DNA of 29,312 nucleotides from CALKMS01 sp036796755. Lineage in GTDB: Bacteria > Actinomycetota > Aquicultoria > SKW223 > CALKMS01. The notes beneath the pieces were generated by a model that ran no database searches, had not been told where the DNA came from, and saw nothing but the letters and a program-made list of their open reading frames with translations. Position 1 is the first letter of the stretch; the number at the start of each line of letters is the position of its first letter. Below are positions 5,639-14,123 of this stretch, piece by piece. The stretch covers positions 1 to 29,312 of the forward strand of contig DAIRCJ010000010.1 of assembly GCA_036796755.1 (NCBI GenBank), written 5' to 3'. The position numbers were made by a program, and so were the translations under genes.

Positions 5639-8314
5639 TTATTTTTCTATCTTTACAGCAACTGATTTAAGCTGGGGAATTTCGGATTTCTCGTCCAGCT
5701 CATCGCTGGTCAAAAAGTTTACCGGTAGTTTTGAGGAGTGAAAGGTAGCAAATAAAATACCGGGCGGCACTGAAGAAGATAGTTTAACTTCCGCTTCGAG
5801 CTTCCCGTAACGGCTGAAAACCTTAATTCTTTCACCGTCGGAAATGCCCAGTTCTTTAGCGTCTTCCGGATTAATAAGCAGGAGCTCCGAGCGGCTTATT
5901 GATTTTAAATGAGTTTTGCCAGTCATTGTTGAAGTATGAAAGTGGTGAAGCATTCTTCCGGTAATCAAAACAAAAGGATAGTCTCTGTCAGGACCCTCCG
6001 CCGGAGGAAGGTAAGCCGCGGGGGTGAATAAACCCTTGCCCCGAGCAAATTCTTTCTGGTGGAGCCTTTCAGTTCCCGGATGGTCTAAGGAGGGGCAGGG
6101 CCACTGAAGGCCAAATCCCCCAAGGCGAAAATACTTAATCCCCTGGTATTGAGGAACCAATTGATTAATTTCATCCATAATTTCTTCAGGGCTCTGAAAG
6201 TCAAAACCAGAAGCACCCATTTTTTTTGCAAGTTCAACAATTATTCTCCAGTCTTCCTTAGCTTTTCCAGGAGGGTTTAGGGCTTTGTTCACCTTCAGCA
6301 CTCGCCTTTCGGTGTTGGTGAAGGTGCCTTCTTTTTCAGCAAAAGAAGCCGCGGGAAGAACAACATCGGCCATTTCAGCAGTTTCTGTGAGAAAAATATC
6401 CTGAACAACCAGAAAATCCAGATTTTTTAGAGCCTCCCGAACATGCTCCAGTCGGGGGTCAGTGAGAAGGGGGTTTTCGCCCATTATAAACATGGCCTTG
6501 ATTTTTCCCTCGGTGGCAGCTTGCATCATCTTAACCACTGATAAACCAGGCTTATCAGGAAGAGCAACGCCCCAAGCTTTTTCGAAAACCTTCCTTTTCT
6601 CGCTAAAAACTTTCACATAACCAGGCAAAAAATCAGGGAGAGCTCCCATATCGCAGGCTCCCTGAACATTATTCTGCCCCCTTAAAGGTGAAAGGCCGCT
6701 TCCCGGTTTGCCAACATTCCCGGTAAGCATAGCCAGATTAGCCAGGGAAAGAACATTGTCAGTTCCTCTGAGCTGTTGAGTTATACCCATAGCATAGGCA
6801 ACAATTCCTTTTTTAGCTTTTCCAAATGTTTTTGCCGCTTGAATCAGAACCTCTTTCTTCACTCCAGTGATTTCCGCCACTTTTTGCGGCGGGTATTCCT
6901 CAAGTAGCTTCACATAATCATCAAAACCTTCGGTCCTTTCTTCGACAAACTTGCGGTCGTAAAGGTTCTCTTTGTAGATAATATGAGCAAGACCATTGAT
7001 AAGGGCGATGTCGGTTCCCGGCTTAAATCTTAACCAGATGTCAGCGTACTCAGTAAGCTTAATCTTTCTCGGGTCGGCAACAATCAAAGCAGCACCCTCT
7101 CTCTTTGCCTTTTTTATTGCCAGTGCGGCAATGGGATGATTCTCAGAGGTATTTGACCCGATAACCAAAAGGGCCTCGGCAAGGACAAAATCCGCAAAGG
7201 AGTTGGTCATAGCTCCGCTGCCAAAAGCCGTGGCAAGACCTGCCACCGTGGGAGCGTGTCAGAGACGAGCGCAGTGGTCAATATTGTTAGTACCAAATGC
7301 GGCTCGAGCCAGCTTCTGAAAGAGGTAGTTTTCCTCGTTAGTACACTTAGCCGAAGCTAAGAAACCCAGGGAATCCGAACCGTGTTTTTTTCTCACTTCC
7401 CCGAGTTTTTTGCTAATAAGGTTAAGTGCCTCTTCCCAGCTAACTTCAACAAACTTTCCTCCCTTTTTGACCAGAGGGGTTTTGAGCCTGTCAGGACTGT
7501 TAACAAATTCCCAGCCAAACCTTCCTTTACCACACAGATTGCCGCGATTGTGAGTTTCATACGAACTTTTGACACCGACGACTTGATTGTTTTTAACCTT
7601 TAAAAATATCTGACATCCGCAACCACAATATGGGCAAGTAGTCTGAACTTCTCTAACTTCCCAGCTTCTCGCTTTTCCTATTTCAATGCGAGAAAGAATG
7701 GCACCTGTAGGGCAGGTAGAAATACACTGACCACAAAATTCGCAGTTATCAAGGGAAAGAGGCTCATCAAAAGCGGTAGCCACAATGGTTTTAAATCCCC
7801 GATTGGCAAAAGTATAGGCGTTAACCCCTTGAACCTCCGAGCAAATTCGAACACAGCGACCACACAAAACACATTTTTCACGGTCGCGATAAACCAGAGG
7901 ATTATGGTCTTCTAAGGGAAAATCTGGTTTTTCACCAGCAAAGCTGGTTTTGCGAACACCGTATTGATAAGCGAGGTCTTGAAGGGTGCAGTTCCCGCAG
8001 GCTTCACAGGTTAAACAATCCTCAGGATGAGTAGAAAGTAAAAGGTCGATTAAGGTCCGCCGAATTTCATAAAGAGTAACCGACTCGGTTATGACTTCCA
8101 TTCCCTCTTTAGCCGGGGTGGCACAAGCCGGTTGAAGTTTGCGCTCGCCTTTAACTTCTACCAGACAAAGCCGGCAGGCTCCGTAAGGCTCAAGGCGGGG
8201 GTCACTGCAAAGATGGGGAATGTAAACCCCGTTTTCTTCGGCTACCTCAAGTAAACTCTTTCCTTCCAGGGCTTCAATAACCTGGTCGTTCAGCTTTAAT
8301 TTAACTTTTTTCAT
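5639..8314 (-). CDS. fdhA: Selenocysteine-containing formate dehydrogenase alpha subunit (NAD(P)-type, NuoG-like N-terminus)
   Basis: This subunit reduces CO2 to formate, the entry to the methyl branch. It is one 891-aa selenoprotein read through an in-frame TGA at 7259-7261 (Sec352, context CARL-U-HAPT). A caller treating TGA as stop would split it into 351-aa and about 535-aa pieces. Domains in order: [2Fe-2S] (Cys36, 47, 50, 64); His-Cys3 [4Fe-4S] (His96, Cys100, 103, 109); two ferredoxin clusters (Cys148-158 and 191-201); the Mo/W-bisMGD [4Fe-4S] motif (Cys227, 230, 234, 261); the catalytic domain with Sec352-His353 and the SPLRGQNNVQGACDMG stretch bearing the conserved Arg; and the C-terminal pterin-binding domain with ITGRMLHHFHTSTMTGKT. 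Length and architecture match acetogen FdhA such as that of Moorella. The ATG overlaps the CBS-gene stop by one base (TAATG). Confidence 0.96.
7230..7261 (-). promoter_or_regulatory. UGA selenocysteine codon and bacterial SECIS hairpin in fdhA
   Basis: The Sec codon TGA is at 7261-7259. Fifteen bases later begins a perfect 6-bp stem, GTGGCA (7246-7241) with TGCCAC (7235-7230), closing the 5-nt loop GGTCT (7240-7236). In E. coli fdhF the sequence GCAGGUCU lies at the same distance from the UGA, and the flanking CAC codon is also the same. The bulged U below the E. coli apical stem is not evident here. The hairpin lies in coding sequence (TVAGLAT) and should recruit the SelB winged-helix domain. 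Confidence 0.93.
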
Positions 8315-8751
8315 TAAATTTTTTTGCCCCCACCTTTCTTAGCCCGAGCTCCCAGTTCAACCAGGATACAATCAATATAGTGATCAACAAAAGCCGCCAA
8401 ATCCGAGACTGAAAGAATACCTACCAGTTTTCGCTCCTCTACCACCGGAAGGTATCTAATCTCCAGTTCCTCTAGGATTTTGGCGGCTTTTGAAAGTTTC
8501 ATTTCCGGGCTGACCGAGATGACATTTTCCTCCATAAACTCTTTCACCTTAACCTTATTAGCCGGACGGGAGGTTAGTCCTAAATAAAGCCCTAACATTC
8601 GGTCGGTAATAATACCGACCACCCCCTCTTTTTCATCGGTTACCAGAAGTGAGCTCACCTTTTCCTCAGCCATCTTTTTGGCGGCCTTTTGAGCACTCTC
8701 TTCAAGCCTTATAGTTGCTGGGTTGGTGGTCATCACATCTCTAACTTTCAT
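8314..8751 (-). CDS. Tandem CBS-domain protein in the formate dehydrogenase operon
   Basis: The 145-aa protein consists of two CBS domains (about residues 1-60 and 68-130) with typical phrases: VRDVMTTNPATI, EEKVSSLLVTDEKEGVVGIITDRM, VKEFMEENVISVSPEMKLSKAA and YLPVVEERKLVGILSVSDLA. CBS pairs bind adenine nucleotides and act as energy or redox sensors; which ligand binds here is unknown. I place the start at ATG 8751, which has GGGGGAGG five bases upstream. A TTG at 8775 is in frame but poorly spaced. Its stop overlaps the fdhA start, and it follows fdhB directly, so it is translationally embedded between the two FDH subunits. This suggests allosteric or assembly control of FDH rather than an unrelated function. 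Confidence 0.85.
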   Translation of the reverse strand: MKVRDVMTTNPATIRLEESAQKAAKKMAEEKVSSLLVTDEKEGVVGIITDRMLGLYLGLTSRPANKVKVKEFMEENVISVSPEMKLSKAAKILEELEIRYLPVVEERKLVGILSVSDLAAFVDHYIDCILVELGARAKKGGGKKI

Positions 8752-8771
8752 CTTAACCTCCCCCTTTAAAC

Positions 8772-10535
8772 TCAAACCTTGTAGATAGCGTCAAAGGGAC
8801 AGTTTAAAAGACAAAGCCCGCACTTAACACACTTTTCAATATCTATTCGGTGAGGCTTCCTTTTTTCGCCGCTGATAGCCCCAACCACACAATGCTTTAA
8901 ACATATTCCACAACCAGTACAGATTTTTTCATTAATAACAAAAGTTGTAAGCTCAGTGCAAACACCAGCCGGGCACCTTTTTTCCCGGGAATGAGACTGA
9001 TATTCCTCAAGAAAATACTTTAAAGTGGTTAAGACGGGGTTGGGAGCGGTCTGACCTAGACCACAGAGAGAAGCTACTTTTACTACTTGTGCCAGTTCTT
9101 CTAAGCGAGGAATAGCTTCTTCGTCAAGCTTGCCTCGGGTTAAGCGCTCCAACATTTCCAGCATTCTTTTGGAGCCAACCCGGCAGGGAACACATTTTCC
9201 ACAAGACTCGCTTTGGATAAAACTAAGAAAATAGCGAGCCAAGTCAACCATGCAGGAGGTCTCATCAAGAACGATCATTCCGCCTGAACCCATAATTGCT
9301 CCAGTCTCAGTCAAAGCTTTGTACTCCACAGGCGTCTCCAAAAGCTCCTCAGGCAAACAACCACCGGAAGGACCCCCTATTTGCACCGCTTTAAATTTCT
9401 TTTCTTCTTTTATCCCCCCACCGATATCAAAAATTATTTCTCTCAAAGAAGTGCCCATTGGCACTTCCACCAGCCCAGTTTTTTTGACCCGACCGGCTAA
9501 AGCAAAAACCTTTGTTCCCTTGCTATCTGAAGTGCCCAGAGAAGCAAACTTCCCGGCTCCGTTCACCAGAATCCAGGGAACATTGGCCAGGGTTTCAACA
9601 TTGTTTATGCAGGTTGGTTTTTGCCAGAGACCCTGGCTGGCGGGAAAAGGCGGCCGGAGGCGAGGCATTCCTCTTTTCCCCTCAATTGAAGCAATCAAAG
9701 CGGTTTCTTCGCCGCAAACAAAAGCTCCAGCTCCCTCTTTTATCTTTATTTTGAAAGAAAAACCCTTTCCCAGAATGTTTTCTCCCAGAAAACCTTCTTC
9801 CTCCGCTTGATTAAGTGCTTCTCTCAATCTCTCAACTGCCAGAGGATACTCGGCTCGAACATAAATATAGCCTTCGGAGGCTCCGATAGTGTAAGCTGCA
9901 ATTATCATCCCTTCAATTACACTATGAGGGTCACCTTCCAAAACACTTCTATCCATAAAGGCGCCAGGGTCGCCTTCGTCAGCATTACAAACAATATATT
10001 TAGGCTCCCCTTTCGCTTCTTTAGTTAGTCTCCATTTCAGCCCCGTAGGAAAACCAGCTCCTCCCCGCCCCCTCAAACCCGATTTCTCTATCTCCTCCAA
10101 CACTTGTTCAGGCTTAAGCTCAAGAGCCTTTTTTAAACCCTCATAACCACCCCGGGCAAGATAATCTTTGATGTCTTCCGGATCAATAAAACCTGCGTTT
10201 CTGAGAACAATTCGCGTCTGACGAGAAAGGAAATCGTCATAGTACTTTTTGCCGTCGTAAATAAGTTTCTCTTCAGGAAAATCCCCTCTTTTTAAGCTTT
10301 TCCAGAGGTTTTTTAACTCGGTCAAGGATAAGTCGCCCAGAATCACCTGACCAAAAGAACCTTCAAAATTCACAATTGGCTCCCGGTAACAAGCCCCTAT
10401 GCAGCCGGCTTTACCCACCTCAAAACCTTCTTCTTCCCCTAACATTTGAAGCTCCTGAAAGACTTCTAAGGAGCCAGCAGCTATGCCGCAGGTACCCAGG
10501 CCAACTTTAACTTTTTTTAGCTTAACCTTTCCCAA
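8772..10535 (-). CDS. fdhB: NuoF-like NAD(P)H/FMN-binding subunit of formate dehydrogenase
   Basis: The diaphorase subunit that passes electrons between NAD(P)(H) and FdhA. The 587-aa protein has a NuoE-like thioredoxin-fold N-terminal segment (about 1-90). The NADH/FMN domain has GLRGRGGAGFPTGLKW and CNADEGDPGAFMDRS. A NuoF [4Fe-4S] site follows (SESCGKCVPCR and SLCGLGQ). The C-terminal CPAGVC leads into two ferredoxin clusters (CTGCGICLKHC, CVKCGLCLLNC). The architecture is that of HydB/FdhB subunits of soluble, sometimes electron-bifurcating, enzymes. The N-terminal [2Fe-2S] site looks incomplete: GLGTCGIAAG has one Cys where the NuoE type has two, with CIGAC retained. Start TTG 10535 has AAAGGAG upstream. 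The gene follows acsE by 16 nt and runs into the CBS gene. Confidence 0.9.
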   Translation of the reverse strand: MGKVKLKKVKVGLGTCGIAAGSLEVFQELQMLGEEEGFEVGKAGCIGACYREPIVNFEGSFGQVILGDLSLTELKNLWKSLKRGDFPEEKLIYDGKKYYDDFLSRQTRIVLRNAGFIDPEDIKDYLARGGYEGLKKALELKPEQVLEEIEKSGLRGRGGAGFPTGLKWRLTKEAKGEPKYIVCNADEGDPGAFMDRSVLEGDPHSVIEGMIIAAYTIGASEGYIYVRAEYPLAVERLREALNQAEEEGFLGENILGKGFSFKIKIKEGAGAFVCGEETALIASIEGKRGMPRLRPPFPASQGLWQKPTCINNVETLANVPWILVNGAGKFASLGTSDSKGTKVFALAGRVKKTGLVEVPMGTSLREIIFDIGGGIKEEKKFKAVQIGGPSGGCLPEELLETPVEYKALTETGAIMGSGGMIVLDETSCMVDLARYFLSFIQSESCGKCVPCRVGSKRMLEMLERLTRGKLDEEAIPRLEELAQVVKVASLCGLGQTAPNPVLTTLKYFLEEYQSHSREKRCPAGVCTELTTFVINEKICTGCGICLKHCVVGAISGEKRKPHRIDIEKCVKCGLCLLNCPFDAIYKV

Positions 10536-10551
10536 AAAAACTCCTTTTTAC

Positions 10552-11334
10552 TCAAACCTCGAGGAAAGAATCACTATAAAGGACCTCGTTTCTTAAAACC
10601 GAAGCTGTTTTTAGAGTCTTCATCAGTTCCCCGTCTAAAGGATTGCAAATAGCAGCATCAAGACCGCATGCCATTAACATTGCCAGGAAAACCCGGTCCA
10701 GCCATTCTTTTACTCTGGGAGAAGCGGAGTTGGAAACATTGGAAAGACCAACTACTGTCCTTGGGGCCGGGTCAGCCAGCTGTTTAAACATTCTGAGGGA
10801 CTCAAAAACTTCCAGAGCATCTTTTTGGGCTACAGCTATGGGTAAAATTAAAGGGTCAAGGTAAAGGTCCTCGTTTGGCACGCCGTATTCCATAGCTTTA
10901 GTCATTATCTCCGCTGCCACGGCCACCCTTTCGTTAGCATCTCTGGGTATCCCCTCACTGGAAAGGCAGAGCCCTATTATCTTTGCCCGATACTTACCAG
11001 CCAGACTCATCATCTTTTCCAGCCTTTCGGGTTCTCCAGAGGCAGAATTAATAAAAGCTTTTCCTTTATGCACCTTCAAACCCGCCTCCATAGCTTCAGC
11101 ATTGGTAGTATCCAGACAAAGCGGAACATCAATTTCCTTCTGAATAGTCGTAACTAACCATTCCATAAGCTCCGCTCCGCCTTTAGTAGCCGGCCCGATG
11201 TTTAAATCAAGATAATTAGCCCCGGCTTTTACTTGAGCTCTGGCCATTTCTAAAATGGGCTCCGGGTCTCTGGCATTCATTGCCTCCCCTAATTTTTTGG
11301 ACATTACATTGATTTTCTCGCCAATAACAATCAT
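10552..11334 (-). CDS. acsE: 5-methyl-THF:corrinoid/iron-sulfur protein methyltransferase
   Basis: AcsE moves the methyl group from methyl-tetrahydrofolate to the cobalt of the corrinoid Fe-S protein AcsCD, joining the methyl and carbonyl branches. It has 260 aa, like Moorella AcsE (about 262), and is a pterin-binding TIM barrel throughout. Family phrases include YLDLNIGPATKGG, CLDTTNAEAMEAGL, INSASGEPE, LYLDPLILPIAVAQ, ADPAPRTVVGLSNVSN and FLAMLMACGLDAAI. ATG 11334 overlaps the nuoE-like stop (ATGA) and has GGAGG seven bases upstream. It is placed between the nuoE-like and nuoF-like genes rather than next to acsCD, which is a less common arrangement. Confidence 0.95.
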   Translation of the reverse strand: MIVIGEKINVMSKKLGEAMNARDPEPILEMARAQVKAGANYLDLNIGPATKGGAELMEWLVTTIQKEIDVPLCLDTTNAEAMEAGLKVHKGKAFINSASGEPERLEKMMSLAGKYRAKIIGLCLSSEGIPRDANERVAVAAEIMTKAMEYGVPNEDLYLDPLILPIAVAQKDALEVFESLRMFKQLADPAPRTVVGLSNVSNSASPRVKEWLDRVFLAMLMACGLDAAICNPLDGELMKTLKTASVLRNEVLYSDSFLEV

Positions 11335-11819
11335 TTTTTACCTCCTTTTAATTGTTTTATAATTTTTCTCGCTCGGGAAACAGTCATTTTCGCTTGAACC
11401 CCCAGCTCATTGACGACCATAACTGGAGCTAAGCTACAACAACCAAGGCAATTAACATACTCCAGAGTAAAAAGCTTATCTTTAGTAGTCTCCCCTTTTT
11501 CTATACCCAGCTCCTGCTTAATAGACTCAGCAATTCTCTCGGCACCCTGAACATGGCAGGCTGTTCCCTGGCAAACATGGATTAAATAGCGACCGCGAGG
11601 ATGAAGGGAAAACTGAGAATAAAAGGTGGCTATTCCGTAAAGGCGGCTCAAAGGAATCCCTTTTTCTTTAGAAATTTGATTTAAAGCCTCCCGAGATAAA
11701 AACCCATTTTCCCGCTGAAGAGCTAAAAGAAGAGTAATTAACTCCCCTTTGTCTTTAAATTTTTCAATTAACTGTTGAACTTTCCGATTTTTTCTTAAAT
11801 TAACTTTGTTCTTTTTCAA
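11331..11819 (-). CDS. NuoE-like thioredoxin-fold [2Fe-2S] subunit
   Basis: The 162-aa protein is of the NuoE/HydC/FdhC family, which carries one [2Fe-2S] cluster beside a NuoF-like FMN subunit. It has an N-terminal helical part with LITLLLALQRENGFLSREAL and IPLSRLYGIATFYSQF. The cluster motif C-x4-C appears as CQGTACHVQGA, and C-x3-C as CLGCCSLAPV; all four Cys are present. Start TTG 11819 lies 20 nt inside the 3' end of the hdrC-hdrB gene, with a G-rich tract upstream. Its stop overlaps acsE. The natural partner by family is the NuoF-like FdhB three genes away in the unit, but tight coupling to hdrCB makes a role in the Hdr/MetVF complex equally possible. Confidence 0.88.
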   Translation of the reverse strand: MKKNKVNLRKNRKVQQLIEKFKDKGELITLLLALQRENGFLSREALNQISKEKGIPLSRLYGIATFYSQFSLHPRGRYLIHVCQGTACHVQGAERIAESIKQELGIEKGETTKDKLFTLEYVNCLGCCSLAPVMVVNELGVQAKMTVSRARKIIKQLKGGKK

Positions 11820-13209
11820 CCTTACCCCCCTTCAGAAAACCTTTGAATTTTAAAAAAGGAAGGGGGTCAACCAGGTGCTTTGAAAGGCCAAGTTCACGAG
11901 GTTCAAGACCGAAACTCAAACCCAGAGCCTGGGTAAGATAGATAACGGGAATCTTATCTTCCCCTTCGGGCTGACGGCTATCCAGGTTGAGGTGGCAAAG
12001 GGGACAGACCACAATAATAGCCTCTGCTCCTACTTCCTTGGCTTCTCTAACTATTTTCCCTACCAGATCGGCAACGGCCTGGCTTTTAGTTAAAGAAAGG
12101 CTCGCCCCGCAACAATCAGTTTTATAAGACCAGTCAAGAGGCTCAGCTCCAAGCTCTTCCATAATCATTTCCATCTCTAAAGGGTACTCAGGATGGGGCC
12201 AGTTGGTCACTTCTGGTGGACGAGATATCAGACAGCCATAATAGCAAGCCACTTTAATCCCATCCCAGCTCTTCACCACTTTTTCTTTTATTTTCTCTAT
12301 CCCTACAACCTTCAAAAGAAAATCAAGGAGGTGATAAACTTCAAATTCCTCTTTTAGACTAAATTCCAGTTCTTTTTCCACCTGCTCCTTTAACTCAGAG
12401 CTCCTTTTAACTTCAAAAAGAGCCGTTTTCAAACGGGAATAGCAAGCAGCGCAGGGCGCAAAAACCCCTTTAAACCCATTTTCCTGAAAAAGCTTGATAT
12501 TCTTCATAGGGAAAAGGGTTGCAAGATAAGGTGAGGTCTGATGTAAAGGAGTGCTTCCGCAACAGACCCAGCCCCGCGGTTCCTTTAACCCCCAACCAGC
12601 CTTTTTAAAGACTGCTTTCAAAGAGCGGTCGAACTCTTCCCCGGTGGAACGAAGAGAACAACCTGCATAGTAAGCTATTTTTTCTTCGTTCTTTTCTAAC
12701 TTAACTTCCGGGTTTTCTGCCTTTTCGGGAAAAAGCTTAAACTTACCCTTTTGAAGAAGCTTAAAGCCAATCCCCATTTCCCTGAAAGGCTGAAGAAGGG
12801 CTATATTGAGTTTCAAAGCCAAACCAAGCTCATAAAGCCGGCCTCGCTTCTCTAAATCAGCCAGAGCTAACTTATTAAACAGATAAACTGCCTTTTCCTT
12901 GGGCTTAACCCCTCTTTCCATGGCCTTTATTCTCAAGAAGTCAATAACTCCAGAAACATTAATACCTTGAGGACAGCGAGTGTTGCAAGTTTGGCAAGAA
13001 CTACACAACCAAATACTCGCACAGGAAAGCAGCTTTTCATCCTGGCCAAACTGAAGTAAACGCATTAGCTGGTGAGGCAAAAAATCATAATAATCGGTTA
13101 AAGGGCAGCCGCTACTGCATTTTCCACAGAGATAGCAGGAAAAAACATTTTCTCCCTTAGAAATTAAATCCCGAGCTAAATCCGCCTCTTTTAGCTTAAG
13201 TGAAATCAA
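11800..13209 (-). CDS. hdrCB: Fused heterodisulfide reductase-like HdrC-HdrB protein
   Basis: The 469-aa protein is a natural fusion. Residues about 1-130 are HdrC-like with two [4Fe-4S] motifs (CYLCGKCSSGCP and CSSCQTCNTRCPQG). The rest is HdrB-like with two CCG domains: YYAGCSLR, WVCCGS and APCAACYSR; then CYYGCLIS, DCCGASLSLT and VCPLCHLN. In methanogens HdrB's non-cubane clusters reduce a disulfide. In acetogens HdrBC-type subunits are associated with MetVF methylene-THF reductase and more probably move electrons; that is the context here, directly downstream of metF. Start TTG 13209 overlaps the metF stop (TTGA) with GGAGGAG upstream. The 3' end overlaps the nuoE-like gene by 20 nt. No classical heterodisulfide substrate is indicated. 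Confidence 0.9.
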   Translation of the reverse strand: MISLKLKEADLARDLISKGENVFSCYLCGKCSSGCPLTDYYDFLPHQLMRLLQFGQDEKLLSCASIWLCSSCQTCNTRCPQGINVSGVIDFLRIKAMERGVKPKEKAVYLFNKLALADLEKRGRLYELGLALKLNIALLQPFREMGIGFKLLQKGKFKLFPEKAENPEVKLEKNEEKIAYYAGCSLRSTGEEFDRSLKAVFKKAGWGLKEPRGWVCCGSTPLHQTSPYLATLFPMKNIKLFQENGFKGVFAPCAACYSRLKTALFEVKRSSELKEQVEKELEFSLKEEFEVYHLLDFLLKVVGIEKIKEKVVKSWDGIKVACYYGCLISRPPEVTNWPHPEYPLEMEMIMEELGAEPLDWSYKTDCCGASLSLTKSQAVADLVGKIVREAKEVGAEAIIVVCPLCHLNLDSRQPEGEDKIPVIYLTQALGLSFGLEPRELGLSKHLVDPLPFLKFKGFLKGGKVEKEQS

Positions 13210-14123
13210 CTTTTTTCTCCTCCCGGCCGAGGGTAAAGCCCGGCTCCTTTTACAATTTTAGGTACGACTTCTTCCCACTCAATTGCCATAATGTGAACTC
13301 CTTTCACCCCTTTAATTTCCCTTAAGGACTTGATAATATCAATACAAAGACTAATGCCTTCTTCTTTTGGATTGGAAGCTTTTTCCATCCTCTCCACAAT
13401 TTCCTGAGGCACATCCATTCCCGGAACCCTGTTTTTCATATACTTAGCCATCCCGACAGATTTGATAGGGGCAACTCCAGCCAGAATCGAAACTTTTTCG
13501 GTAAGACCTTCTCTCTGGCAAAGTTCCATCCAGCGAGCAAATTTTTCCACATTGTAAACGATCTGAGTTTGAATGAATTCGGCTCCGGCGGCCACTTTCT
13601 TAGCCAGCCGCCTTACCCTCAACTCCAGGGAGCCGGAAAAGGGGTTCTCCACCGCTCCAATAAAAAAACGCGGCTCTACCTCCATCTCTTCACCGTTCAA
13701 AAAAACCTTCTTTTCTTTCATCATTTTCACCATTTGAACCAGTTGAACCGAGTCAAGGTCAAAAACAGCTTTAGCTTCCGGGTGATTGCCAAACTTCGGA
13801 TGGTCCCCGGTTAACAAAAGAATGTTTCTAACTCCCAAAGCCCAGGCTCCTAAAAGGTCGCTTTGAAGAGCAATTCGATTGCGATCTCGACAAGTCATCT
13901 GGGCAATTGGCTCAAGACCCAAACTAACCAAGATAGCAGCCGAAGCTATACTGGAAAGTCTTACCACCGCTGTCTGACAATCAGTAATGTTAATAGCGTC
14001 GGCGTAATCCCGCAAAATCCCGGCTTTCTCCTCGATAACCCTTCGGTCAGCGCTCTTGGGTGGCCCAAGCTCAGCCGTAACCGCAAACTCTCCCCGATTT
14101 AAAAGGCTCTCCAACCTACTCAT
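13206..14123 (-). CDS. metF: 5,10-methylenetetrahydrofolate reductase
   Basis: MetF reduces methylene-THF to methyl-THF with FAD. The 305-aa TIM-barrel protein shows FAVTAELGPPKSAD at the start, INITDCQTAVVRLSS, AQMTCRDRNRIALQSDLLGA, LLLTGDHP, GAVENPF, FIQTQIVYN and VSILAGVAPIKS, typical of MetF of acetogens paired with MetV. I choose ATG 14123, preceded by GGGAGAGG, rather than an in-frame ATG at 14147. With this start it overlaps metV by 8 nt. metV upstream and hdrCB downstream suggest a MetVF core wired to Hdr-type subunits, so electrons may come from NADH or ferredoxin through those partners rather than directly from NAD(P)H. Confidence 0.95.
   Translation of the reverse strand: MSRLESLLNRGEFAVTAELGPPKSADRRVIEEKAGILRDYADAINITDCQTAVVRLSSIASAAILVSLGLEPIAQMTCRDRNRIALQSDLLGAWALGVRNILLLTGDHPKFGNHPEAKAVFDLDSVQLVQMVKMMKEKKVFLNGEEMEVEPRFFIGAVENPFSGSLELRVRRLAKKVAAGAEFIQTQIVYNVEKFARWMELCQREGLTEKVSILAGVAPIKSVGMAKYMKNRVPGMDVPQEIVERMEKASNPKEEGISLCIDIIKSLREIKGVKGVHIMAIEWEEVVPKIVKGAGLYPRPGGEKS

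Noticed and set aside
7259..7261. In-frame TGA splitting fdhA, as if a pseudogene or two genes
   Set aside because: The TGA sits in the Sec active-site context and is followed by a SECIS hairpin. Both halves are intact, and selB is nearby.
9250..9810. 186-codon open frame on the plus strand
   Set aside because: It lies wholly opposite fdhB, has no family resemblance, and looks like a codon-bias shadow.
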